DNA of 64,000 nucleotides. It comes from Bugula neritina (Eukaryota; Bryozoa; Gymnolaemata; Cheilostomatida; Bugulidae). Below are positions 37,531 through 51,292 of the stretch, in pieces (positions within the stretch are counted from its first letter, which is position 1; the number at the start of each line of letters is the position of its first letter). Location: contig OZ037765.1 of assembly GCA_964035545.1 (NCBI GenBank), forward strand, positions 1,897,001-1,961,000. The letters run 5' to 3'. The position numbers were made by a program, and so were the translations under genes. The notes under the pieces were generated by a model. That model had not been told where the DNA came from, made no database searches, and saw only the letters and a list, made by a program, of their open reading frames with translations.

Positions 37531-38079
37531 TTACAAAACAGCAAATGCTGTAACAAGTGCTAACCCTGGTCTAATATAAGTTGTCACTAGAGACTTTCCT
37601 ATAGACATTCCAGTTGCTGCCGAAGTCCTACCTCGACTGAGGTAATGAGTATAATTATGTAAGTTCGAATGAACGGAGTCCGATGAATATGATGATAATC
37701 TTACTCATCTATTTGATCTTTATGATAATAATTATGATTATCCTCCTTATTTAATTTCAGTTTTGATTGTACATTTTTTATTTAGTATTGAGTTTAATAA
37801 ATAAATGGTTCCCTTACTGTTACTATTAGTATTAGTATAGCAATTATTGGTTAATATATGTTTTTTTATTCACTTGAAGCCATAGTTGTTTATAGATATT
37901 AAGGTATAGAATAACCTCTAAGGTTTAGAGGTTAGCTGGCCTTGTTGGTTCTGTAAGAAAAATGCAGCTATGCTACAGATGATTAACGTTGCTAAACATT
38001 GATGTAATAATCTATATATATCCACTACAAGTTGGGAGACATTAGATTTGATGATAAAAAAAATATGGACATACTAAGC

Positions 38080-38480
38080 TGACGGGAGACATATTGAACA
38101 GGTAGAAAATGTGGTGGGAAGACACAAAGTAATAATGAAGGTATCAAACTGTACTATAATGGTGGAAAAGACCAAGAAATATAGTTGTTTTATGGAGGAA
38201 TAGCATGGTAAAGTGATTGAAGTACCAAGAAAATCGAATGTAATTGTGAGATAATGTTAATGATGCTTAGGCAGACCTATAACATTATGGCAGCTTACAC
38301 ACCACAAGATTGTGAAGCTGAAAAAGGAAGCATTATGGGAACGGATTGAAAAGTATGCCCACATTGGAGAAGCTAGATGTTGCTAAAGATTTCAATGGAC
38401 ATGTTGTAGTGGATAGAGGTAGAATGGAATGGTGGCAAGAAACAATGAAACATTATTGGAGTAGGAGAATGGATTTTATA
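38080..38480 (+). pseudogene. RTE-type LINE endonuclease remnant
   Basis: Broken frames contain KLYYNGGKDQEI, AYTPQDCEAE and PTLEKLDVAKDFNGHV. These resemble the AP-endonuclease domain of RTE-clade LINEs (typically GGDFNGHVG). Several stops and frame changes separate the pieces. A SINE follows directly. Confidence 0.7.
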
Positions 38481-38554
38481 ATATATGCTTGGAAGTCAAT
38501 ACATTTCATTTTATCACACAAAACATTTGTCCAGGCTTGTAAGTTTAGTGGAGA

Positions 38555-38720
38555 GGGAGCAGCTGTAGTCTAGAGTTAGAGCATTTGCTTAGTGAACACG
38601 AAGTCATAGGTTTGAGCCCTGACAATGGCCATTGGTGATGTTAGGAAGAGCATCCGGTCATAATTGTTCCTGTGCCTCATCTTAACAAGTCCTTAGCCCT
38701 ATCTAACAAAAACCCTTTCC
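38555..38720 (+). mobile_element. tRNA-derived SINE with AGGAAGAGCATCCGGTC core
   Basis: A tRNA-like head has an A-box-like TAGTCTAGAGTTAGAGC (38566-38582) and a B box GGTTTGAGCCC (38609-38619). It is followed by the word TTAGGAAGAGCATCCGGTC (38641-38659), which resembles the GGAAGGGCATCC core I remember from cephalopod and mollusc SINEs. The 3' boundary is uncertain. Confidence 0.6.
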
Positions 38721-39251
38721 ATCAGGGGTTTCTCACAGGGATAGTGACTACAAACTTGCGTGAGTTTTTTTGTAAGTTAAGTGAAGAAAATCAAACTGCG
38801 GTTAAATATAATATATTATGGGGCCTATAGGGATTAGGACTAGAAGGGTAGTTTTATTCTTAGCTGTTTTGAATGTTTAGCACTAGAGAGTTTTATCAGC
38901 TACAAAAGTCCAAACTTGAGCTTTTTTGTCAAAATCAAAGATACTTGAAAATGCTTGAAAGGAATTAGCGCAAACTGTTAATTAAATAGAAAAGACAACT
39001 TTCAATTAGGTTAGCAAAAGTCTGCAGCTTATTTACATGCAAAAATAGGTTCATAGGAGACCAAATAAATATAGAAATAATTTGATAAATAAAACCTTTT
39101 TTATGAGCATTTGATGTTTTCAAATAAAATTTAAACGCAGAATTGGAGGTTAGTTGAATGCTACTAGTTCAATATATTGCTATTCACTGATAATGCTATG
39201 GTGCAATGGAAGGGCACTTGTTTGCAGAAGAAGATAATTTAAAGTTACAGT

Positions 39252-39366
39252 ATATGGTTCATTCCACGTCAACTCAACAAAGTTTTTGAGGATTTTCACC
39301 GACCCGTCTCAGATTTGAAATGGGTCGGTTTTGGCCTTGTTGAGTTGGCGTGGAATGACCCATATA
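39252..39366. mobile_element. 115-bp foldback (MITE-like) element
   Basis: Terminal inverted arms at 39252-39280 and 39337-39366 share TCATTCCACG and AACTCAACAA words, with one or two mismatches. An inner pair CACCGACCC / GGGTCGG also folds. No coding capacity. TA-type ends (ATATGG ... CCATAT) may include the target duplication. Family not identified. Confidence 0.65.
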
Positions 39367-39682
39367 TGAAATTTGATTTTTTGTCTTTTTTACTACTTTT
39401 TGGTAATTTAATTTTAGGTGTTGCATAGAATATGCATATAAAAATTCATGCAGCTTAAGTGTTATATGTAATAGCAATGTTCCTGGAATTATAATGCCAA
39501 TTTTATCCAGTCAAGCTATTTTGTAGTTATATTATAATCTGGAGTTGCCCTCTCTCAAAGTTTATACTTTTTGAGAATACAACTGCTAAAAAGTATATGT
39601 TGGCCTGGCACAATGCTTAAAATATCTTTTTTCTAAATTTTCTTCCATAAAGTTATAAATAATTACTCTATGCATTTTCTAG

Positions 39683-39760
39683 GATGTGTAAAAGATCAGC
39701 CTGGGATGTGGTACACCAACTTCTTGGCATAGATGTTGGCGGACTCAAGACATCTTGGTG
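39683..39760 (+). other. Exon-like segment of unknown gene
   Basis: Flanked by a good acceptor (gcattttctag) and a perfect donor (gtaagtat). Only one frame is open (MCKRSAWDVV ... KTSW). It does not continue in phase into the next exon-like piece at 40429-40489, so a non-coding RNA or chance is possible. Confidence 0.3.
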
Positions 39761-42700
39761 GTAAGTATATTGACTTAGTGTGAGACTTCAAGGGGAGGGC
39801 ACTCTCAGTTTTTGGTTCTAAAAATTTATTTATTTCATAGATTTTTCTCATAAGCCCAAAGTTTTCACTGTATGACTAAATAGTCTATAAAAAATTACAG
39901 TTTTGAAATATTAGTTATTAAAAATACAATTTTAAGGTGAGAAATCTAGCTAACTCCCGAAACCACTCTACTGTGCTGCACAACCAGTTGTAATTATTAC
40001 CGATAATTAGACTAGCAATTACTTGAGAGATAATTAATTATTCAACTGACTGCGTATTGGTAGATGGCGCTTCTCGGCAGCATTGTTTTAGCTTCCAATC
40101 AATACAATAGATGCTGGTTAATAAACTCTGATGAGTTCAGTATTGGCTATTCTTGTGCTATGCTCAATACTCGCTATACTCGCTCTTAAACTACTACACT
40201 CGTTAAACTCGCTTCTAAACTCGATTCACTGGTTTCACTTGTTTCTGAACTGGATACACTGCTTGCAGTTTACAGCAATATTTCTCTTGGATTATGAATC
40301 ACTTAATACTGCTGGATATGGCTATTCTTGGATAATATTGAAAGAACCTTTAGATTATGTATTGTTATTTAGTGTGAGTTTTCTGTACAACTTTATGTTT
40401 ATTTTTCAACAAATATATTTCGTTTTAGTGGAAAGACGAGTTATGTGTTATGTGGATGATAGGCAGGGGCGCATGCTGTGTGTAGAGAGGTAAGGATTTT
40501 AGGCTAACTTTAGTTGTCTATCAGCAGAAAGAGAAGGCAATTACTTACAATGGTAGTTCTGTTAGATTCAGTCAGTTCAGCTAGTATTTCTGTTTATTAA
40601 AGCAGACAAACTTATATTTGACTCTTGAATATCGGGAAAGTTTTCATCACTGTCTACTGGTTGTATAGGAGTGTACACCAAGCTCAGTTCACTTACGTAC
40701 CCCCTTTTCCTATCCTTTCTCTATCCACCCCCTACATACAATATTCAACATGTTACCAGAAATAGTATCTGTAAGTCACTTATTTGATTTTCATATAAAT
40801 TCATTATTATCGTGTTGAAAATAATCAGCAATTCAATGGCGCTGCCTTTGCTGCTGCCATTACAAAAGAGTGTATACTGATGATGGTATAGTGCATACAT
40901 CAGCTATAGGGTCTCAATACTCAAGGCACATACTGTCAGGTTATCTGATACTCCAGTGCACTGGAATATGATTCACACTTTTTAGACTTTCAAGTCTCCT
41001 CTCCTTAATCTGTTTACTGATCATTGATTATCCAAATAAAAAAGTTCTATTATTGAATTTTTATGTAACATCTGCCACCATTATTTAATCATTACCTTAG
41101 TTTTTTTCACTTCATTTAGGCTGCACAGCCCTCCCACCCTTGCATAGACATGACAGAACTTTAGGCTAAGCAAATTTTATCAACTCACTACACTGCAAAG
41201 GTTTTTTCGACGTATTATTATTCCCTGTGGGTTAATATAGGTGAGCAGCTGTTAGTTTCATGCCTCACTATTAGCTGAAAGCAGGGGCAGATGTTTCATA
41301 TAACACTCTAGAGCTAAGCTATTCTACCTTAGCCCATGCTAGTTACCCATTCTGTCTACTCAACCCTCACACTATACCTCAGTAATCCACCTTTGATGGG
41401 CTGAATTTTCATACACTGGGCAGGTGTTTGTGTGCCTCGCGTCTCCCATTATAATCAGTTGTCAACTCATTCACCCATCAAGCTTCATAACAAATTATTT
41501 TGAAATTTAAGCACAATTGCAGTGTATACACAGTGGAAATATCATCGTGCATGTGCCAGTCTGTTTTTGTAATTTAATATTTGTTGAAGTTTGTTGTGTA
41601 TAGTATATTTGTGTTGAAATCATCTGCCTATAGCTTGTGTTGATAAATATGCTCCAAATGTTTAACATTTTAGTTAAAGGTCAGCACAACATAAGTCGCT
41701 GCCTGTGTTTAACATTTGCTGCCAGTCCTGTGTCTATTATATCTAGCTTCCTTTTCATCTCTGGTGCCAACTCAAGTATACTACAGCTGTACAGGTTGCA
41801 TGTACTTTGGGCATGGCAGTGTTGTTTCTAGTTGCATGTCTTAATTATTTTGAATTTGGCGATAGCTTTTTTATTTTCTTTTGGAGTTGGTAAAAATATT
41901 GCTAATTCAGTGTTTATTTCTTATATTTTCATTTAATTAGTGTAATTAATAATGTTAGGACTAGATTTGCTATGATCTTAGGTTAATATTCAATTCGAAT
42001 AAGTCATATCCATAGGGTAAATAAAAAGAAATGTATTGGTTGTCTCCCCTTCTTTCACAGATATACTCCAATTTTATAAATATGGTAATATAATAAATAT
42101 TCTATGCATTTGTACTGCGCAGCAAGTTAACTCGTTCAGTATAATACACATTATTTATAAATCATATTATGTTGTTTGCAGCATTAAGTTTTCTGTGTTG
42201 TAAGCTTGAAACTCGCCAAAATTCTCTTCCAAATCTGTCTTCAATGGGATTGATGTTACATTACTGGATACAATATTTCTTTTATAAGAGCAACAAAATA
42301 TAAGAGACTTTGAGGGTGAAATATGATTGCTCTGCAGATATGATCTGGGTCTGGGGTTCAGCCCCCCCCCCTCCCAGCTGCTTTCATCTCCACAGCTAGT
42401 GAAATTATTCATATGCAGAACCTAGTTTGAGTCCAGGCTAATATTTTACAACTTAATAACCAAAGAAAAGCATATCTGTTTGTAATAAAGTCATAAATAA
42501 GAACACATGGCTGTTGTGCTGCCTCTCTACTACTGGAGAGTAAATGCTGCCTGATCTTAATGTCACTGCTGACTTATTTATGAATGAAAATTAGTGAATC
42601 ACAGTCATTTCTAGACACGACACGCTGTATTTATTGAAAGTGCTTGACCCTGTTTCCTGTGAACACAGCATCCCATAGGTTTTGGTTGTCATTAGTATAT

Positions 42701-45700
42701 GTAATTCTGTACAGCACACTTCATGCTTATATTAACTCATTACTATGTTATAAATATTATTACCAGAACGTACACAAACTCTCCAATATGAAAGGAAGGA
42801 GGCGGCTGGCTTTCATTATTTGATTATAATTTTTTGGCAAAGCTTAACCCTTTCTTCTAGAATCTTCCCTCGTGATCTGTTAGCTTCAGCTTCGGCTGTT
42901 TATAGCTCGAGATCCTATCTTTAAATCTGTGAATATTATTGCCTCTGGCCTCGCATTTCCTGTCCTCTTCTGTTATTCTATCAGCTGATTTGTGCTGCTG
43001 ATATACTACTGTTTAGTGTTATTTCTGTAGATTACATCTGGTGACATCCTGTAAGCTTGTCTCCCATCTTAGCTGACCCTGTAAGTGTTGCAGATCTCCG
43101 AGTTGATAGTTGGTGTCTTTCTTAGCCTCAGTTCTGAAAATAGCTTTGCCTCTGTTGTGGGCTTTCATTGATACATTTCAAAGAAAACTAAAATACTGTG
43201 AGAATAACATTTTATGTTAAAAGTTGGTGAAATATTTTAACTGATTTGGAAAATTCCACTCTTTGAATGGAATTAAAATACCATAATATTATTACTATAT
43301 TGCTTTATAATGTCCTTTTGCAATAGCAATGTTATCACAGAACTCCAGCAAAATATAATGGGTTTCTCTACTTTAAAACTAATATTTTTAGTTTACAGTT
43401 CCCAAAACCAGAAGGTTGAAATACTGCAAAGTCAATCCTCAAGGGTAGAATATAATAAGATTTAAGAGATATTTGTAAGGTTATTGTTTTCACATTATCT
43501 CAACATCTTATAGTTTAGTTAGTAACTACTGGTGAGGGGGGTGTTAAATACCCATCAGTAAGTCAATCCCTTTCTAAATCTTGCAACCAAAGTCTACAGT
43601 ATTCCTCATTTGTAAATAATATTTTTCTTATAGAGACTTGAAGATTAAGGGGGACAATTCAATTGTCTATTTGTGGTGTTTTTCATTAAAATCAATTTGC
43701 ATAATTGCCAGTAACTTCCACTTGCCATTAAACTGTCAAATTAGTGACTTTCCCAACTGGCAGCAGTAATAATAATAGCCAATGGTGACTCACACAGCTG
43801 ACAGCAATTCAACTGCAGGATTATAGTAAACCTGTTATGACACGGCAGCATGTGTCAGTGAATTCACAGTCTGACAGACACACAGACAGACACACAGAAA
43901 TACAGACAGGAAACATGTGAAATAGTGTTCTTTTATTTCATTGCTAGCAAAATATTGTATACCTAAATTTAGTTTGGTCTAGTATCCAAGTTCAGATTGA
44001 ATTGGCAGCTCAATTTCTACTAAAACTAAACAATGTGTTCACATTTGCAGTTTATTTGGTTGTATTTATTGTGTTGGATTTTGCTGCGACTTAACAAAAA
44101 CTGAAACTAAATTTTAGAATACAGTAATGCATTGGGTTCTTTAATATATTTAGTACAGAAGATTATAAGTAGTGTGAGTAGAAACTGGTCTAAACAATCT
44201 CAAGATTTGATTATCGGAATCGGCTAGCATATCCATTCATAATTATAAGATTTAAGGCTATGTGAAGACTGTAGGTTGATGAATACAGCGTGAAGCTTGT
44301 GGACGCCAGCTTCACTGAGGCTACCAGTATATTTAGCTCATTAAATCACTGCATCTACAAACATACGTGTACAACAACCCTCAACCGTATTGCATTACCA
44401 GCATATCGGAGGTTGTAGATTGTATCAGTTAACCTTGACACTTGCGAATGAGTGATTTTGTCAGCTTTTCCTGTAGTCGGCCAAAAAATAGTTGCATTTG
44501 CATAATTTTTATTTGCATTTCCATCTGCTATGCAAGTTTAGTTCATCTGCAGCTGTCGTCTGCTCAACATATGAAAACACGGAGGAAGTAAGATATTAAT
44601 TCAAATAATGTTTTAATTTTATGGTCTTCTGTTAACAAGACATCGGGCACCTTAAACTAAATGCCATAAATCACACTACTACTTGGTCCTGATAGCACTG
44701 ATGGCTAGTAAATAGCTAAAGATAACAGGTCTGCTTTGAAGTGTGCAACTAGCCAATAGGGTAAAAGATTGGGCGACAGGGCGCAGCAGATGCTTGTAGA
44801 CCTATAATATTCTAATTACTGCAGAAGTGTGTGTCACATTATCCTAGTTAAATATAATAATTCAAATCTACAGAGCATTACCCATGACTGCTCATCTAAA
44901 TGACTTTAAAATATGCATTTAGTAGGATTGTATGGAAACTATATGATGCATGAAGAGAAGTAGCTGGGCCACGTGCCCCTAATGTGTTTACCTATCAGAT
45001 TTCTAATGTTTTCTTATCCATGCCTCAGGTGGGTTAGACGCTGTCATTTAGTTCAAAACTAAGAAGCAAAGAGGCCTAGAATTTTGAAATTACAAATACT
45101 TGCCAAACTGTACTAGATGAAATAATGTAAATATAACAAGCTTTTAGTAATAGATTTGTGTAGTTATTAGTGCCAGTAGGTAAAAGCTAGTTCAATACTT
45201 ATAATTACTTGTTTTAATTGCTGCTCTTCTTTCTATCCATGCTATACTAAATAAGCTATAGTCCTCATATTAAGAAAAACTAAATGCTTGTTCATGGAAA
45301 GACAACTCTTTCTAATTACAAAAACCCCCCATTTCTGCTGAGAAATAGCATTCAGTAATCAGATGTAATATGGAGAGAATCCTGCAGTTAAGATTGTGGC
45401 CCATCTGGTTGACCCCTGTCTAGGTAGTAAGTAGTAGCAGCTACCACCTCCGCAATTCTCCCAACAGTCACTGTGATGGCATATTTACTTCTCAGCGTAG
45501 AATATTATTGATGAAAGACCAGATAATGTGCTTAATTAGCTCTTTAACACTAACACTCTTTCTGCCCTGTAAATTCCTGCTTATCTCTTCTCTCACCATC
45601 TGTTCTTCATTCCAGTAGCAGTAGGAATCAGTTATGCTGTTATACTTATTACATGTAATTGCATAATTATAGCTGATTCAATCCTAGATTTATTCTGGCT

Positions 45701-47139
45701 TTTGTATTCCCTGGATAGTATTGTATCTCCTATTCTAATAGCAGTAGGTTTGCTAACATAAGCAGCTTCAAATCACCTTTAAATAGAGGTTTCCAGAAGG
45801 TTTAAACTGCCTTAATTCGGTTGCTGCCACATTATGTTTGGCTCATAGATTAATTTGCTTTTCTTGCAACGGCAGTTAGTGTCCTTGTTATGTATTATTC
45901 ATTAGGCGCTTCACTTATATTTCTATGATGGAAAATGGCAAACACAATTTTCATAGTAGTCGTTATAGGATCTAATTTGAAGAAAGATAACTCTTAAAAT
46001 GTTATATTGATTTGAGTGGAACATGTACATAGGACTATAGTAGGCCTAAATTCTAACCTGAAATCTTAGGGGAAATAACACACCGTGCCCCAAATGAAAG
46101 CTGACACACTTTATTAAAGTTTATAGCTAAGAAATCGTGACTCATCCAAGACGAATTCTATCCCGAATTGTTACAGCTTATGAAATCATGATGTAAATAT
46201 TTTTGAGTGTTTACTTTATAGAATTTCTTCTTCGAGGTGGTGACTAAGCTATACCTGTATGCTGTTTTTACAACCCCTGCAATAGGCAAATGTTTTGCAT
46301 TTTTACTATACAAAATTCTTCAATAGTATTTCTGTGAGTAGGCACTAAACACGTTCACCTAAGACTACACTATCATGACACACGGTCTAGGAATGCTAAA
46401 GCCTCATAAAATTGCATCAATTAGTGCTTAATTCCCTATAGCATATCAATTATGTTAATAACCGTTAATAAATGCAGCTTCAATGATCTAACAACCCCAT
46501 AGGCTGTGTCAACATTTTCTCTTTTGATTGAATGGTGCATATATTTTCTTTTATGCATTGTTGCTGAATTTTTGTGATTTATGAAAACAAATTTCTAGCT
46601 GTATAATTAAACTTTACGAATGATTGTTTTGATAGGGGAAACATTTCAGAGCCACATGGGCGTACTTAATACAGAATAACAGTAAACCGATCCTTTTAGG
46701 CTTCAAAATGCAACTAATCATTTGCTAATAGAAATTATTTTCTTCGCTTTGAAGCAATTCAAAGGCCTGTTAAGTATGAATCAACAACTGTTAGCTGGTG
46801 GTGGAAGGTGTGTGTTTATTTTTGAGTCTGCTAACATATCAAATAATGTGCAATGATATTGTGTAGCCTTATTATAAGGTTTTTATTTCTAATAATATAA
46901 CAAAATGCTAGCATGCAATTTGATCCGCAGATGTTTATAGAGGCACCTGGTATATTCAGGACCCATTACCTCTACCAATAGCCTTAGTATAGCTTCAGAT
47001 CCCACAAATATAAAGGCTGTGTTACATTCAATACACCCTCTTCACAAAATTTCAAGTATAAGTAAAGCTAAGCTACTGGTTGGGGATTTTATCTAAAAGC
47101 TTTCATTTACCAATAAAAATATTTAATTGATATAGTAAA

Positions 47140-47300
47140 ACATATACTTAGACTTTACACAAAGTATAATTAATAACAGATATATGATATGTAACATATA
47201 ATATCTGTATAATATATTATATTATCTATGCAATATAAGACATATATATGTTATAAAACATACATAATATGCAATATATATCATATGAAATAACATATAT
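47140..47300. repeat. AT-rich ATATGT/ATATCT tract
   Basis: Alternating ATATA, CATATA and TATGTTAT words in both orientations, able to fold back. No gene. Confidence 0.6.
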
Positions 47301-48160
47301 TGCAGGCTGCAATTTGCAAGATGCAAGGATTGTACCAAACATTCGTCTTATTGTTAGGATAATTTTATTTTCAAATTGCTTTGGGTCAAGGTGAAATTAA
47401 CCTTCTCACGGCTTCACTTTCCACTCAAGACGTGTTTAGAAATCTCAAAGGGACTCAATTGTAAACTTTCTCACACAAATAACACTTTACCGTCTTCATA
47501 TCTAATTGCATTCTGAAACACTACTGGGATTTATTATATTTCAAAGTGTAATTATCTTGTTGAGCTTTTGTTATTATTTGCGTTACGGTAATCAATATTT
47601 CCTTTTTATTATGTAAGGTTTACATCAGGGAAAGTCTAAATTACATGACATAAGATTATCCAACAGTATTGACAGCAGCTTATAGCTTATAGCCTCAGAT
47701 TCTAAAGCTGCACTGGTTATGAGACTAGACATCAAGGGACCTGTGAGTATTCATGCACCCATATATTAAACTAAAATGTTTTCACTGTAAATATTTTGTA
47801 CAGAAATCTAAAATTCTAAATGAAACATCCATTTTATTGTTCCAAATGATGGTAAATAATTTGTATACTAAAACTGCCACTATGGATAATATTGATCAAC
47901 TTATACACTAAACACCTGATTATTATACCATGATATTATTACAATAGTACCAGAGCCCTGTACTGTTATATAAATATAATGCAGCCTTTTGCCCAGTGGC
48001 TCCCGAATTTTCGATATTTCTGGCGTTTCCAGCACCTCCCCTCCTCACTGTTATATAACATATTGGAACACTAAGATATTAATGATTTGATTCAACTCTA
48101 TGAAGATTGTAAATAGACAAAATATTCCCTGATTTTATATCAAACCTCCCTTTAGAGTTT

Positions 48161-48273
48161 AGGGTAATAGTGCCCCTGAGGGTAATGCTAGTGCCCCTGA
48201 GGGTAATGCTAGTGCCTCTGAGGGTAATGCCAGTGCCCCTGGGGGCACTAATGCTCCCCTGAGGGTACTAATG
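48161..48273. repeat. GC-richer minisatellite, unit about 22-24 bp
   Basis: Units of AGGGTAATGCTAGTGCCCCTG repeat about five times with point changes (GTGCCTCTG, ACTAATGCTCCCCTG). It stands out against AT-rich surroundings. Confidence 0.85.
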
Positions 48274-51079
48274 CTTTAGGTTAGAAACCCCTGATTTAGC
48301 TGAAGATGTTGAGTGAGCCATATAAAATCTCTAACTTCTGGAAGGATAACTCTCAGCTGTTACTGATGGTCGCGATACCTTCATTAGTTGCTAATAATAT
48401 CATAGCTTTAATCTCTGATGCACTCGCACTAAACTTTGCTCTCTTGGGAAGATTTGTTTGTGATTTCCCGACATTCCAGGCCCCAAGTGCTATTTTGTGA
48501 TATGTTTGCTCTCTCACCATATCACACCATATGCTGGTTTCCAGGATTATTTTCAGGCTTTATTCTGTCCCATACTGCATTTCAACACCACCCTGATTTA
48601 CTCACTTATCTAGGTGTGTCATACAACAGCCTTATGAAATATTTGCGTAGAGATTATTTCTCTTCTCCTTAGACGCAAAGAGATACATAATATTGACTGT
48701 ATTACCACATTTACTTTTATCTTAAAAATGTCGGCCTGAATTGAACTACACAACCGTGAGTTGTTATTTTCTGATTTCAACGTCAGTTTGGTGAAATCAC
48801 TTTGCCTAAATTTAAACTCAGATAATGTTATAAGGAAGCATAGTGTATCACAACAAATACACCAGTTTATATTACAAGTATTATATAATAATCTACCTTA
48901 TACAATATACATGTTAGAGTTAGACCCCCAGTTCTTTGCACACTTTGCTACTAAATTATTTTATGCAAAAATCCCACATAGTAAAGTATTTTAATATTTG
49001 AGTAGTAGAGAAAATGTTGTAGTAACTGCTGGATTTGCATATTCTATTCAAAAACATTGACATATTTTTAATTCAAGAGTTATCTCCCTTGACTGAATAG
49101 AGCAGGAAACTGTATAATGACGTTTAAAGAGCTTTTTATTACATCTAAAATAGCCAATCACTTTAACATCAAAGGAAAAGAAAGTTTAGTAGTTGAAATT
49201 ATTGCCATAACAACCAACTATCCTCAGGAGTTGTAAATGTGAAATTTGTCTGGAATGTATCATCTAAAGACAGCCCTTTTATTTACACTCTCTGTTTACT
49301 AGCTTATATAAATAATTACCTATTGCAAAGATCAAAAACATTTCTTCCAACAGTAATTGACTATTGAGAAATAAATATCACAATTTGCTCCAGTTAAAGG
49401 TAAACAGTAATGGTGGCCCGAGGTTTTGTAAGTCTATTCAAATTATGTTGGGGCGGTGTTGTGTTTGCCCACTTCTAAAAGCTGATGGTGCCTAGTGATA
49501 AACAAGCAGTGCTGTTAAACACACACTTGATAATTATGTGACGCCAGGTAGGGGATTTTATGGCTGTGTTAATGAAACGTAATGCCACTGCAAGTGTGCC
49601 TGACATGTGGCTGTGACATTTGCTAATACATCTACTAACAGCATATGCTAGCTATGCTATTTCAATTGATGTCTTCCATCATAAACATTTAGTAGCACGG
49701 CTGCTGTAATCATCATAACCAACTGTAACCCACTATTTTTTCTGTTGTATTTCGGAGTTGTCTTTCAACTCTTTCAATTGACTTGTAAACCTAAATTGTG
49801 GTTTAATTATGGGACCAGCAAATGAGCTATATAAATTTTGACTTTGAAAATTGCTATTTTCCACCAAGTTGGATGTATTTGGGTTTAGAATAAACTTGTT
49901 TGAATGTAGGTTTTGTAGTTGCATACAAAATCCAAACATTTAAAGAATTGTTTTTGTGGCAACATGAGTAAGAGATGTCCTTAACTTTAGGTATATGTCA
50001 ATAAAGGTGGATTTTTCACACCATGTATTTGCAAATGGCTGCACAAATCCACCTCCCTATTATCTTGTCTCAAGTCATTTCACTAAACTCCATGAAACAA
50101 GTGTTTACTTGTCTCATTTAGCTGTTTGGAAGTTCAACTTTGACTTGGGGAAGTAGCAACGACTGAAAACTTGACATTCTGCTTCACATTTGGTTTAAAA
50201 TGGCAAATATATCAGAACGCAATATTTCATAATTTCAACGGCCAAAGAGTTCAAACTCCTACCCAGGGATAAGTAATTGTCTTGATTTTCATGCTGATAA
50301 AACTGATGATTTCTAAAGAATTTTGAAATTGAAAATCTCCCATAGGATTCCTTGCAAGTTGGAGGTGTTATAAAATAGGCAAAGCGTAAATGCTTTTGCA
50401 GTGTAATCTTTCCCATAGAATCTCAAACCACCTAATTGTCAATAACAATTTTCGGGAACTTTAAAATTGGCCAGCTGTTGGTTTTGAAGTATTTATCTGG
50501 TAATAATGGAGTTGTAAGCAAAGCAAAGCTTACCATGCTACCTATTGTTGGCTCTATTCACAGTATCACCGCTATAGCTGTGATGTGAATCATGGCCCAT
50601 GCTAGCTGGTGCTCTAAACTTAAACGCACCCAAATAATAGTCTAGTGACTCTAGCCAGTAGCCTGTACCCTCTACTGGGTGTAGGTTGTAATTTCTTCTC
50701 CATTTATCTGTTAAGTCTTCCTCCAAGCCAAATGTTCTCAGGAGCATGTCTCCCTGGCCTGTCTAATTCCACGTAGTTGTAGAAGGTAATTATAGTGTAT
50801 TATGGTGTAGCACTGTAGGGGGTAATTTCACCAACCAAGCTAGAAAAATTCTGACCTAGCAGTGTTTATACACAGCTGTCAATAAAGTAAGGCAAACATT
50901 CTTTCAACACAAACATCATTGAAGATAAACTTTATAATTTCCAATTGTGAATTTTAGAGATTGAATTTTTCATATATATTGAGCCTTTTCCACTAGTTGA
51001 TGTACATCTAGGCACCTTAGTACTAATCAATAAATTGCTGACTATCTAGTGTCCCTCTGGCAGCAGGGGCTAGGCAGCA

Positions 51080-51292
51080 TGACTCATCGTAACTAAGGCT
51101 GACTCACACACTAGCTATTGATTAGTTCACTTGTCAGGTACTGAACTTGTCGCAGTAGAGAAGAATGCAAACAAATTAAACACTCTAAATGCGAGGACTC
51201 TGGGAATGGGGAGCACGTGTTGTGAATACTAATCATTGAGGTCCCAGGGGTGTGATGCCCGTAAGACGGTCTTACTGGTGTTAGATGACTCA
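51080..51292. promoter_or_regulatory. TGACTCA cluster with E-box, enhancer candidate
   Basis: Exact AP-1-type TGACTCA sites at 51080, 51100 and 51286, and a CACGTG E-box at 51214, about 4 kb before the SoxC-like promoter. The function is inferred from clustering only. Confidence 0.3.

Noticed and set aside
38346-38573. Host gene at the 75-codon frame MPTLEKLDV...
   Set aside because: The DFNGHV motif and broken neighbours identify an RTE LINE endonuclease fragment.
40131-40493. 120-codon hydrophobic frame
   Set aside because: Its first half is a degenerate CTCGCT/CTCGAT repeat and the frame has no family resemblance; it also runs through a good splice acceptor.
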